DNA of 64,000 bases from Adineta vaga (taxonomy: Eukaryota; Rotifera). Positions 33,001-43,000 of the stretch are shown piece after piece (the stretch's first letter is position 1; each line of letters starts with the position of its first letter). The translations under genes and the position numbers were made by a program. The DNA lies in contig CP075492.1 of NCBI GenBank assembly GCA_021613535.1, forward strand, positions 1,798,001 through 1,862,000, given 5' to 3'. A model generated the notes under the pieces. The model ran no database searches. It saw nothing but the letters and a program-made list of their open reading frames with translations, and was not told where the DNA came from.

Positions 33001-34024
33001 CATAGGTGTTGACATAATGGGACCGTTTCCGATTACACAAAGACAAAAACAATATTTACTTGTAGTCGTCGATTATTTCACCCGATGGGTAGAATTATTT
33101 CCGTTACGAACAACAACTTCTAACACGATTGCAAACGTATTAGTAGATCAAGTATTTTGTCGCTATGGAACACCTTTCTTTATTTTATCCGACAATGGAC
33201 CTCAATTCATTGCAGAATTATTTTCAGAATTATTAAAATCACTTCGTATGGGACACAAATTAACGGCCAATTATCATCCCCAAACGAACATGACTGAACG
33301 AGTTAATCGAACTCTTAAACAACAGATACGTATTTATGCTCAACAAAATCACAAAGCGTGGGACGCAGAAATTCAAAAATTAGCCTTCGCAATTCGAACT
33401 TCAGTTAATGAGACAACTGGTGAAACACCAGCATTTCTAAATTTTGGTAGAGATCTCAAAATTCCACTGGATCTACTTTACGGCGAACCAGTACAAAACT
33501 CAACACCGAATCTGCCAGATAACAAGATAATTCAACATTACAAACGTAACCTGACCGAAACTTTACAAACAGCATTCCGAATTGTTCGCGAATACGCTGA
33601 AATACAAAAATTAAAACAAAAAAGTCAATATGATCGTCATACTACGAATAGACAATTTGACGTTGGTCAACACGTATGGGTAATGAAACCAACCGCTCAT
33701 ATAAACGGACAATGTATTACAAATAAATTAACGCCTAGAAAAGAAGGACCATGTGAAATTATGGAAAAACGGTCTCCGACAACATTTATAATAAAACGAC
33801 TATCGGACAATGTTGACTTAGGTACTGTGAACGCTGATAGAATCGAACCGTATTATTATCAAATACTAAGCGAAGAAAACGAAACAGACACAGTCAACGA
33901 TAAGAACGAGCAAACAAACACAACATCTGAAAAATCGACATCGACCAACAATGATCTGCCCTTCCCAGTATCAATCAGATCATCAAGTCGGACTCACCGA
34001 GTTCCGACACGATACCGCCAATAA
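30032..34024 (+). CDS. pol: Pol polyprotein: protease, reverse transcriptase, RNase H, integrase
   Basis: Open in the -1 frame from 30032; the first ATG is 30182. Counting from that ATG: aspartic protease LIDTGSS (residues 2-8); reverse transcriptase with FCIDYRKLNAVT and the catalytic YIDD (about 498); RNase H with DACAYGLGAVLAQ, TEREALAIVWA and SDCQALQWL; integrase zinc finger (HDHPMAGH ... CIPC) near 873-916; DDE core with GVDIMG, LSDNGPQF and an E 35 residues further on in TERVNRTLK. A GPY/F-like module follows (GPCEIM). About 1330 residues as a frameshift product, complete, with no stops. Catalyses replication and integration of the element. Confidence 0.95.
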   Translation, partial: RIRSLQGTGQRDSSNQSTNSTRLTPQLHTIQTSFTNTLTIQGNVGGIPTTMLIDTGSSLTLINSYLLSQFDAHIRKYLRPPPKNIQLQLTDKSPLYINHTLRVPITIDNITHYYTVYVVPRLGRHCIIGNNFIKQNNLQIDGGQQRVYYQRRMLTRNHHAQPSTGETEKLNQSQSTTNLIRKIDQAQQTTNETEDADQAQQSIDKNENTDEIQPMDNKLSKVNEAEYILYAVEQVIIPPYHVCNINVKPTVPFASTEDNEDDEYELCTYSRNNREHQKTPLVANGIISPKEHLQIQTANISKATIIISAGQKLATMSRMNSQQLYAINHLTTANKKQATTIHETKDNVDLSNTDLTNDQKEKLEELLEKYSDVFTNKPGKTTKLKHEIHIKEGTRPINAPPYRCAPNRRQIIEDNITEMLKEKIITPSNSPWASPVVLAPKKDGTLRFCIDYRKLNAVTVRDAYPIPRVDDTLDALDEAKFISTLDLRSGYWQVEMDPESQAMTAFISHKGLYEFKVMPYGLMNAPATFQRLMDIVLAGLKWKSCLVYIDDVIIYSSNFNQHINDLTEVFDALRNAKLTLKASKCHFCRNEIKYLGHIITKQGIKPDPDLVASVTKFPRPQKLKDVQAFLGLTGYYRRFIQNYAKIAEPLLKQIRHHKNTKNTNYHITWNDECEQAFEILKQKLICNPIMNTPNFQQPFILELDACAYGLGAVLAQEYDNQKFVIAYASRTLSSAERNYSATEREALAIVWATKHYRPYIEGMEIIVRSDCQALQWLKEAKDITGRLARWAMHLAAFQIKEIKYKPGSANTNSDSLSRYPQESTSNNHDEVTEIEAIINIWENTNMLDDIRQEQQKDTKLRSIIHDLRASGAPTLSPIRSPYVLVNDLLYKIRNTIKNQDHRIISNKHLLVIPASMRKKLIEWAHDHPMAGHAGRTKTIHRLSSRVFWPALRKDVYKYVQGCIPCQQFKYNTQPLSMPMQLHMVTEPWHTIGVDIMGPFPITQRQKQYLLVVVDYFTRWVELFPLRTTTSNTIANVLVDQVFCRYGTPFFILSDNGPQFIAELFSELLKSLRMGHKLTANYHPQTNMTERVNRTLKQQIRIYAQQNHKAWDAEIQKLAFAIRTSVNETTGETPAFLNFGRDLKIPLDLLYGEPVQNSTPNLPDNKIIQHYKRNLTETLQTAFRIVREYAEIQKLKQKSQYDRHTTNRQFDVGQHVWVMKPTAHINGQCITNKLTPRKEGPCEIMEKRSPTTFIIKRLSDNVDLGTVNADRIEPYYYQILSEENETDTVNDKNEQTNTTSEKSTSTNNDLPFPVSIRSSSRTHRVPTRYRQ

Positions 34025-34550
34025 ATTCAATATTCATTCCGCACCAATGTAATCCTGTCACTTCTTCTCCTATTCAAATAACAAACGACAGGTGGCGGAC
34101 AAAACGGTGCAAATAAATAAAATTATCAACACATACAATAATACAACAAACATGTGAAAACGGAAACAAAAACAAAAGAATCGCTAAAAGCAATAAACCA
34201 CTTTACACAAGATAATGATATTAATGTATCACCCATCAAAATGCTTCCACAGGCAAGCATCGAACACGTATACATGTTTATATGGCGTGAATCCAATCAA
34301 AGTATCCAACTGCGTACAACATCACAACTTAACACATTCGTTATTAAAAGGAAACTGTAACACGATGTTATCATATATGACATCTGTGACAGTTGACCGA
34401 TTAAAACAAAAAATATATAAAGGTGAACGAGAAGTCAATATTTATCTATATCTATACATATATATTAATATATACATATGCATTTATTTACATACATTCT
34501 ATTTCACTTACATATCGACGACGTCAACCAGCAGTAGTCAAGTTGCAACA
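34025..34550 (+). other. Spacer between pol and env
   Basis: About 520 bases. The env frame is open through much of it but carries low-complexity translation (TAT/ATA repeats at about 34440-34500), so it is more likely an untranslated leader of a spliced env mRNA. The env ATG at 34551 is preceded by candidate acceptor text (CAACCAGCAG). Confidence 0.45.
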
Positions 34551-36299
34551 ATGAATCTGATTTATACATTAGTTATGCTAATTGTACTTTACCAAAATAT
34601 TATATCAGTTACTTCAGAACAAAACACGGACACAAATGGCTCCATAATAACAGCACCAAATGCTGGTTTGGTCTTGTTATATCAAGGACAATATAGACCA
34701 TCAAATCGCATCATTTTTAATACGGCAATGCTCCCAATGACAACAGAAACATGTTACTTATTGCCCATTGCAGCAGCACGAAAGATTCCAGCTTGTAACA
34801 ACTTCACTTCTAATATACGCCACAAACGTCTCATAGGAGACATAATTTCAATAGGCATGTCAACTATAGCTCTAGGGACGGCAACAACAAGCTTGGTATT
34901 AACAAAAAGCTTACAGAAGAAAGTAAATGAATTTGAAGGCCACTTACAAACATTTTCCAACCGGGTTGAATTAGGCGAAGCTCGTATGGTTCAATTTGAC
35001 AAAAATCAAATTCGACTCGGATTATCCCTACAACAAACTGAACATTTAGTTAACTCAACTGTCGATCGAGTCAACCAACATTCAAAAATGATTGAAATAC
35101 AAAACAACCGTCTCAATGAACATCAGCAACTGTTGGCATCCCTTCAGCAACGCATTATCGACAATGAACAAGCCACAGCAAATCAATTTCTCCATCTAGC
35201 TGTTCACGACATCGCCAACAACAAACCAACATTAGCATTCTTACACCCATCAGACATGAATTCTGTAGTTAAAAGTATTCTCCAACAAAATAATATTTCA
35301 ATACCAGTAACAGCCGAACAATTACCGATCATCGAACTTATTATGAAATTGATTTTAAGACAACAAATTGAATTTATACCTGCTGAACGTTATTCAAACA
35401 CATCCAGCATCGAAATTGGAAAATTGATGTTCACAACTTTTTATGCCTTACCAAATGAACAACAATCTGATTTCAGCATTTACAAAATTATCACTAGCCC
35501 TTTTATACATCACAGCAAGATCGTACGTCTTGCACAAATGCCAGCCTACATCGGTATCAATCGAAAAGCAAAATCTAGTATTAGCTGGACCAACGACGAT
35601 ATGGCATCATGCATATTTCATTTAGTCACCACTTGTCGAGAAACACCTGCTGAAAAAGCTTTACAATACGGCAACACTTGCTTGGAACAAGTTATGACCG
35701 GAAAAATACTTAAGAATTGCAGGACAGAACACACTTCAACCAACCTTCCATACATTCAACAATTACAAAATGGACGATGGTTAATATCGACAAATACCAC
35801 GTCTCTCCACTGCATTAAAACACAAATCGAAGAAAGACTTACAAAAGAAGCAACTGTGTGGAATGACAACACACAAATAACTATTCCGCCAATGGCAATA
35901 ATCACGGTGAATAATGGAACTACTATTCAATGTCCTGGATTTAATCTACCAGGCCCAGCAATACCAGAAACACGATCAACCATTAATATTATTAGAAACT
36001 CATCTACAGTCGAAGAACACAATGATATCATCGATATACACAAGGAAATTAGTTCAAACACAACATGGGAGAAACTTCCCTATTTAAACGACGAAATTGA
36101 TCAATTACTACAAGAAATGTCATTACAACAAGCGTCCACAACACAACAAAGCAATATTATACAGTGGCACAATCAACATTCGGGCAAACTTATGATTTGC
36201 CTAGTTATTGTCACTGCTGCGTTAATAGTGGTCAGCGCTCTTATCATACTCTACTTAAAACAATCGGCCAACAACAAAATTACAATTGCTCTCCCATAA
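34551..36299 (+). CDS. env: Env-like class-I-type membrane glycoprotein
   Basis: 582 residues from ATG 34551, chosen because a signal peptide (hydrophobic residues about 4-20) follows at once. The same frame opens earlier, at 34215, without protein-like content. Visible features: several N-x-S/T sites; a basic RHKR site near residue 91, which could be a furin-type cleavage site; right after it a Gly/Ala-rich hydrophobic stretch (about 95-115) like a fusion peptide; a long heptad region (about 120-220); and a C-terminal membrane anchor (about 547-570) with a short tail. This order matches class I fusion glycoproteins. The sequence is uninterrupted. Whether particles bud or infect is unknown. 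No attempt was made to identify a viral source. Confidence 0.85.
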   Translation: MNLIYTLVMLIVLYQNIISVTSEQNTDTNGSIITAPNAGLVLLYQGQYRPSNRIIFNTAMLPMTTETCYLLPIAAARKIPACNNFTSNIRHKRLIGDIISIGMSTIALGTATTSLVLTKSLQKKVNEFEGHLQTFSNRVELGEARMVQFDKNQIRLGLSLQQTEHLVNSTVDRVNQHSKMIEIQNNRLNEHQQLLASLQQRIIDNEQATANQFLHLAVHDIANNKPTLAFLHPSDMNSVVKSILQQNNISIPVTAEQLPIIELIMKLILRQQIEFIPAERYSNTSSIEIGKLMFTTFYALPNEQQSDFSIYKIITSPFIHHSKIVRLAQMPAYIGINRKAKSSISWTNDDMASCIFHLVTTCRETPAEKALQYGNTCLEQVMTGKILKNCRTEHTSTNLPYIQQLQNGRWLISTNTTSLHCIKTQIEERLTKEATVWNDNTQITIPPMAIITVNNGTTIQCPGFNLPGPAIPETRSTINIIRNSSTVEEHNDIIDIHKEISSNTTWEKLPYLNDEIDQLLQEMSLQQASTTQQSNIIQWHNQHSGKLMICLVIVTAALIVVSALIILYLKQSANNKITIALP

Positions 36300-36683
36300 A
36301 CATACAACAAAAAAAGATATTATTCAAACAAAATTATAATAACACAAACTTTCCAAAAAGACGTCAAGCAAAACAATAAGTTCAGTGATGATCTCGCTAT
36401 GCCGATTAGGTTCATTCTATCTTTCTTTTGTTCTTTTTTCTCTTTTCTTTTCTTTCTCATACCTATCTCACTCTATGTAGTTGAAAAGCTAAAATTCTTC
36501 TTTTGTTCGTTTATGTAAAAAAGTTTATGCTTATTCGCCTAATGTTTTTTTTTTTTCTCTCTCACTTTCGTTCTCTTGTCATTTATGAACTCCATGATTC
36601 TTGATTTTCTTTTTGCTTCATCTTTGTCTCTATCACTATCCAGAACAACATTGTATCTTTAGGCGTTCAGGTGCACGCCTGCT
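36300..36683 (+). other. Retroelement 3' untranslated region
   Basis: Between the env stop and the polypurine tract. T- and CT-rich (TTTTCTCTTTTCTTTTC), with no coding content. Confidence 0.6.
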
Positions 36684-36697
36684 TAAGAGGGGGCTGG
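36684..36697 (+). other. Polypurine tract
   Basis: TAAGAGGGGGCTGG lies directly upstream of the 3' LTR. The purine core AAGAGGGGG would prime plus-strand DNA synthesis. Confidence 0.8.
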
Positions 36698-36867
36698 TGT
36701 GACCAATCACACTATATCTCTCTTGGGACAGGTCACCAATTAGACATAATGCATCTTTCTTCCTTTGTAACAGAATGCATGTATTGTTCTTGTGTGAAGG
36801 AAGAAGTCAGTGGATATTTGAAATAAAGTAAACGGAAGTAGCAAGCTAGGCTAAATAAACCGTTACA
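36698..36867 (+). repeat. 3' LTR (170 bp)
   Basis: Identical by eye to the 5' LTR at 28379-28548, and followed by the CATAG duplication. Confidence 0.95.
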
Positions 36868-37002
36868 CATAGTCCTTCTGAAGCTAAACATCTTTTAACG
36901 AAATCAAAACAGTGTTTTGACATGTTGAACTGTATCATAAAAGAAAGACTGCAACACCATAATGACTTATTATTGGAACCAAAAAAGTGCAACAACAACT
37001 AA
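36868..37002 (+). pseudogene. Host gene, 3' part of the exon split by the LTR element
   Basis: After the duplicated CATAG, the frame left at 28378 continues as PSEAKHLLTKSKQCFDMLN and on to IIKERLQHHND, ending at TAA 37000-37002. Removing the element and one CATAG gives an uninterrupted frame across the join. The tail is helical and ends LLLEPKKCNNN. Confidence 0.75.
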
Positions 37003-38243
37003 CTTTGACCTTACATGTACTCTGCGCTATTAAAAACTACAATTTGTTCTAGTGTGTATCCGGCGGTGTCATTTCTATCGATACTTCAAAATCCTCGATG
37101 TCTGACATTTTCTATTTTTAATACCAAATACGGAACAGGTAAACGTTTCCCCAATCTTTTAAAAAAACTGCAGCAACATGGAAACACCTAGAAAAAGTAA
37201 TGTTAAATAAATTTTGTATAAAGCAATTTCTTTTGGGAAGGTATTTCTTTGGAAAGCGACACGATTGATATATTTTTTGACCTGTTTCTCACACTGATTC
37301 CAAGCAATAAAAGAAAACAATTGATCTGTAATAAAAATTTGTATACCTAAAATTTTTCATTTTCGGATACTCGCATTTCTATAGTTCAGTCGACAAGCAA
37401 TACTGAGAGGTTTTCTTGAAAAAAGAACGCATTAACTTTCACTATTTGTGTCTCAGTTCCGGAGAATTCAAAATTAACTTTTGAATGATCGTTTCTTACC
37501 AAAATCAATTGAGAAACAGACAAGCACACATTACCACTTACTTTTATTATATATTTTAGATATAGCGCATTTTGCAAGCGATGACATGTTATTTTGAAGA
37601 ATAATTTTAGGATAATATTCAAAAGATATGGTAAGTTTAGCTTTTCATTTATTTTTCTCGGTTGACTTCCAAATAAAGCTTTGTAGAAATTTTTGTATCT
37701 AAAAGGCAGTGATGCATATTCTCAATCTATGAAATACCTTCTTCTAGTTTTAGCAAATGACTTTTACTTCAATCGCATCAACTATTGTTCAAACTTATAT
37801 CTGTCATCAGTGTTATCGTTTCAAATTTTTACTTTGCAAACGTTTTGGATATATTATAAAATTTATTCGAATACTGCTTAATCATGCTCTATATAACGTC
37901 GGGAAAGCGCGTAAACTATAATGACTGTCTAAACTATGCTTTTAGCTTGAGGTATATAGTGATTAACCTTTCATCTTGAAGTTCGATTTGTGTAACCTGT
38001 GAAAGGCAGGACTATGATAAATTTTTGAAAACTTCGATTTGAATTTTAAGTATATTATGTTCTGCGGATGTATTTGTATATTTGACACAAAAAAATGTTG
38101 TTATGATTTGCGTAAATAGCGTAGTAAAAAATGATATAACTGCATTTAAAAATAATGATGGTTAAAAAATACATTTGAATTTCTGCTTCATATATTTAAT
38201 CGTCACTTTGGATCACCAAATCTAAACTTATTTTCCGTTTTAG
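37003..38243. other. Intergenic, no gene seen
   Basis: AT-rich. Short open frames (for example 37693-37881) show no domain. A pyrimidine-rich TTATTTTCCGTTTTAG at the end could be the acceptor of the following exon, so part may be intron. Confidence 0.4.
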
Positions 38244-38801
38244 GCTGAATTGCAATTCAGTATGGTTCGGCCTGTTCAACTATTTGACGATGAACCTCGT
38301 ATACTAATTTTGCACTGGAATATACATATTAATCTTGAGGAATATTTAGAGTTATTTAAAGACATTGTAACTGTTGTGTATACTAAAGACGATCTATGTG
38401 ATCATCTTACATGGTCCAATCGGTTATTTGTAATAGTTGCCTTATTACCAGAGTCTATTTCAACACAGTTTCAAACCTTTGATGAAATCAATTTTCAACA
38501 ATACACTAGTGTGCATAACATCTATCTTATATATAGAGAACGCCAGACATTTATCACACTCAAAAGAAATCGTCACCGTACACTGCTAGAGGAATGCCGT
38601 TCGATTACTAACAATATACAACAAAAGATTTTATTTATCTGCTCCAAAATATTCGATTGTAATATGAAATATTGTAAGACACGTGGAGATCAATGTGTTT
38701 CTGATGGCAATAATAGCGTGGCTGCAATGTACATTGAACAATGGCAGAAGCGGTGTGAATTGCAAGGAGCTGTTATTCAACAATTATTAGATTCCATTTA
38801 A
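38244..38801 (+). CDS. Hypothetical protein, possible relative of the ART-TPR N-terminal domain
   Basis: Frame opens after an acceptor-like TTTTAG at 38243; the first ATG is 38262 (MVRPVQLFDDEP). About 180 residues. A first half with alternating strands (PRILILHWNIHI, LFVIVALLPE, HNIYLIYRE) and a second, helical half ending in a long helix (AAMYIEQWQKRCELQG). The pattern of a strand ending -IYLIY- after about 90 residues resembles -IYIF- in the ART-TPR N-terminal domain, and the helical tail recalls the gene split by the retroelement. Homology is inferred from pattern only. No frameshift. It may be the last exon of a longer gene. Confidence 0.5.
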   Translation, partial: AELQFSMVRPVQLFDDEPRILILHWNIHINLEEYLELFKDIVTVVYTKDDLCDHLTWSNRLFVIVALLPESISTQFQTFDEINFQQYTSVHNIYLIYRERQTFITLKRNRHRTLLEECRSITNNIQQKILFICSKIFDCNMKYCKTRGDQCVSDGNNSVAAMYIEQWQKRCELQGAVIQQLLDSI

Positions 38802-39180
38802 ATATATTTCATTTCAACGATAAAACAGAAGTAGTTGAACAGTAACATTAAAATTGGTTCTATTCGTTGTCATATTTATGCGGTAGTATTAAATGACTTT
38901 TGAAAAACAACGAAATGCCTTCAATTTAAAAATTTGCTCAGTTAAAACAGCAACTGATTTTTCCATATATTATTTTTATCGAATAAAAAAGAGTTGTGCT
39001 TATTTGTGATATTAACAATTTGTTTTTCGATATATCATGATATCTGTTCAAATTATCAAAATTTATCATAAAGAATTATTCTGTATATTCTATGGATATG
39101 GAATTCTTCCATACAAAAGTCGAAAGGTTCATTAATCTATTTTATTAAATAAGAAATATAGTTCAATGACACTCGGCCAT
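38802..39180. other. Intergenic, no gene seen
   Basis: AT-rich sequence between the hypothetical gene and the duplicated segment, without recognised features. Confidence 0.4.
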
Positions 39181-39259
39181 CTTGAGGGTGTGGATGTGAA
39201 TGTAGGAATGATGCGTAAATATGCTATTCACATGCATCCACAATCACACCCATCCTTCT
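39181..39259. repeat. Telomere-like GT/AC foldback repeat, duplicated copy
   Basis: CTTGAGGGTGTGGATGTG on the left and CATCCACAATCACACCCATCC on the right. The loop AATGATGCGTAAATATGCTA is shared with the copy at 51860, so the two were copied together with the flanking segment. Confidence 0.75.
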
Positions 39260-39399
39260 AGAGTCCTTTTACAAATGAAAAATAATAAATATTTCATTGT
39301 TTTCTATTTCTATCCATGCAAAACACATTCATTTTACTGTTATCAGTTGGTAAACATAGCAGCATGGTCATATCTCTTTATTCATTTTTCCATTTCTGC

Positions 39400-39570
39400 A
39401 TGTTGAGTTTTAGATCGATGAATAATTCTTTCCAATTTTTATTATTCATAATATCATACATTATTTTACATATAATCAATGGCATACAAGCAGTTCCACC
39501 AGGGTTTTTATTAGGAGCAACGTATAGATTTAGAACAGAATATAAGTATGATCGTGATTTAGAAAGTTAA
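39400..39570 (+). pseudogene. Truncated copy of the propeller-like gene at 52222
   Basis: The first 43 codons (MLSFRSMNNSFQFLLFIISY onward to PPGFLLGATYR) are the same as in the gene at 52222. Identity then stops abruptly, 13 codons of unrelated sequence follow, and a stop comes at 39568. The upstream 200 bases, including the foldback, are also shared. The intact copy has an extra stretch of about 155 bases just before the ATG that this copy lacks. This is a partial duplicate, unlikely to encode a working protein. Confidence 0.85.
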
Positions 39571-40059
39571 ATACATGAAGAACTAAACACCTGTATTTTC
39601 TGACCGGAAAAGAACGCTGTCTGCAAATGACATATAGTTCGTTTTAAAAGAATTTAATTGAAATATATGTAAAAACAAGCGTATTGTAATAAATTATGAA
39701 AAATAACTGAATCAAAAATTGAAATATTATTCTCTTGGTATTCACAAATGAAAAGTAACCAAATTAATGTATACTCACTTAAAGATTTTGATAAAACAGA
39801 TGTTAATCAGGATTATTTGATAAGGAAAGAAACATAAAATGTATGATTTTTCTTATTTAAAAAGATTAAAATAATGCTAAAAGCTTTTTATATCTCATAT
39901 AACTCTTTGTAAATCATAATCAGATGGTATTTGTTATGCTTTTTCAGTTCATATGAGAAATAAAGTTTTATTATTTTGAATTTCTCTCTCTTTCTATTAT
40001 AACAACGAGATATCTATATCAATGAGATTCTTTTTAATAATAATCATTTGAAAGAGAAA
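39571..40059. other. Upstream flank of the large receptor gene
   Basis: AT-rich, no gene. CTCTCTCTTTCTATTATAAC just before 40003 may lie in the leader region. Confidence 0.4.
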
Positions 40060-43000
40060 ATGTTAATTGGAAGAAATCTAATCTTTATTCTATTCATACA
40101 TAGTGTTAATCTTGAAATTCAAATAAATTTTCATTTAACAAATTGGGAAATTGAAACTAATGATATTCAACATGATTGTTTGAATGTTGCTGCTCGAGTC
40201 GAAGAAGGATATGGTCTTCGTCAAATAATATCTTATTGTATAAGCGAATGGCCATCAAAATTCCATATAGTCGAAAATAATTTTCATGAAAAATTTACTT
40301 TTTCACAATTAGCAAAACAACATATAACAAGTACACAATTATATCATTGGTCAGCATCAATTGATCTTATTGAAGAATATCAATATTATTTAAATCAATT
40401 TCCATATGTTGATGAAAACTTATCAAAAAAAGTCTTTTATAATTGTACATTACCATATTTTGGTTCGAAATGTCAATATACGTTTAATTTTTCTTATACG
40501 AATTCTTTCTCATTAAATGATATTATTTATGATTATTATTATTATAATCGATATCAACCAACTAAATTTACTTGTTATATTCATTTAGAATGTGATCGTG
40601 GTCCATCACCTTCATGTCTCGATTGGACAGAAATTTGTGATGGTAAAGTTGATTGTCTTAATAATGGAATAGATGAACAAAATTGTTTACAACTTTTAAT
40701 TGATGATTGTGAAGCAAATGAATATAAATGTTCATATGGTCAATGTATACCAAAATCATTTGTTAATGATGGTCCATTTTCTCCTGATTGTCTCGATCAA
40801 TTTGATGAAGTGCCACCAGGTTTTCTTCTTGCTTTTACTGAACTTCGATCGGTTACAAAAGAACCAATATTTTCACGTGAGGATATATCATGTGCAAGAT
40901 TTTCTGATATGCTTTTTAACAGAATAGGCATCTTAACAAGTTCATGTGTTAACAATCGTGAATTCCTTCTATCACAAGCATTGTTTTCGACAAAACCAAA
41001 TTCAATAACAAATAATAATTGTTGGACAGCATTGAAATGTATTATACATATGTCAGATATGATAGAAGATTATTATGACAATCGAGAAACCAAATGTTTG
41101 AAATTATGTGCAAATCGTGTCTGTGATGAAATGATTGCAAAATATTGTCCAGAGATTATGTATATTCCATCAAATCCTATTTTGCATGGTCAAGTCTATT
41201 TAGCATATGAGAAAAATAAATTAAAATATAGTCGTGTTACACCATTTGGACCCAAATATGTTTGTTTTAATGAGACATATTTTCATTTACCAAATGATGG
41301 AAAAACATTCTTATTAAATGATAATTATACATGTCGTCGTTATGTCGATGCAAAAATTGGTGGATCTGCATTTTTCGATTTCAGATGGTTAGGACAATTT
41401 ATTACTCCTATTAAAAAATGGTTACATACAGTTAAACCATTGATCGATAATAATTCAACAATATTTAATCAATCGATTATGTATAGATGTAGGAATTCGG
41501 AACGATATATTTTTAAAACACAAATTATGGATCATACTACTGATTGTTATGATAATGATGATGAAAGTCTATCTATAGTTGAAAATAATAATTTAATGAA
41601 ACAAATTAATAATGTTTTTCAATGTCCAACAACTAATCAATATATTCATTTTCTTTCTGTTAATGATCGACGTAGTTGTGATTGTTCTATACCTGGTGAT
41701 AATTATTGTGCTGATGAAAATTCCGGTGAAAGTTATTTTCAAAAAACAATTTCATTTCAAACAATTTGCGATAAAATTGTTCATTTAAATCCAGAAGTAA
41801 CTCAACTAACAAATGAAACAGATGAAACAAATTGTGAATATTGGCCACTTCTACATATATATAATCGTTGTGATGGATTTTGGAATTTTCTTAATGGTTC
41901 CGATGAAATTGATTGTGATCTACCATTTTTATCATTAAATTGTTCAGAAAATAATCATATATGTATTTCACGTCAAACAAATAATTTAATTTGTTTACCT
42001 ATTGAAAAAGCAAATGATGGTATTATTGATTGCATTGGAGCTGCTGATGAACCAACAATATGTCATAGAATTAATTTAACATATACTACACGCATCTTTT
42101 CTTGTGATAATAATCCATCTTTATCTTGTATTGGAGCTCAACAATTATGTGATGGAAAAAATGATTGTAATAATAAAGAAGATGAAATATTTTGTACAAA
42201 AAATGATTTAATATATAATGATTTTAAACTTGGGATTTGTTCAAGAAATTATGATTTAGAAGGTTCTATTATCGCAAAAATAATTTGTAGATTATTTTCA
42301 AATACGGGAAAACGATCGGAAAAATATTTTACATTTGATCAAAGTTCTAATCCAATAAAATATGATGAATCTCTTGGACATGTTATGTTCAATGATAATG
42401 ATAATAATTTGTTTTCAGACAATGTTCATTTTTCTCAACCATATTGTCATCGAGGTATTCCTTTACAAATTTGGTTAGATAAACAAAAAAATTTAACAAA
42501 ATCAATTTGTTTATGTCCACCAAGTTTTTATGGAAATATTTGTCAATATCAAAATCAACGCGTTAGTGTTACTTTACAATTACATGTAACATATGATTCA
42601 TTAAAAATTCCATTTATTTTTATTATTTTATTAATTAATATTAATAATAATAATGAACGTATTATTCATTCTTATGAACAAATAAATCATTTATTTTTTA
42701 CAAAAAATTGTCAAAGAAAATTTAATTTTTATTTATTATATTCAACTCGATCTAAAAATCTTACAAAACAATATTCATTACATATTGATATTTATGAACA
42801 AATAACATTAAAATATCGTGCAAGTTTTATTAAATCAATAAATTATTCATTTTTACCTGTTCATCGTCTTGCTTTTAAATTTCATATTCCACATAGTTCG
42901 AATTCTATGAATAATATTTGTTCAAATAAAGATAACAAATGTATTCATGGAAAATGTATTCAATATTTTAATAGAAAACAAATATTTTGTCAATGTTATC

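Larger units (their letters stand above)
28379..36867 (+). mobile_element. Complete env-bearing Ty3/gypsy-type LTR retroelement (8489 bp)
   Basis: Two 170-bp LTRs that look identical throughout, a 5-bp target duplication, a primer-binding site, gag, a -1 frameshift signal, pol (PR-RT-RH-IN), an env-like third gene and a polypurine tract, all intact. Integrase is last in pol, as in Ty3/gypsy and retroviruses. Bdelloid env-bearing LTR elements have been described under the names Vesta and Juno; whether this is one of them cannot be told here. Identical LTRs mean insertion is recent on an evolutionary scale. It sits in sense orientation in a host coding exon. Confidence 0.95.
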
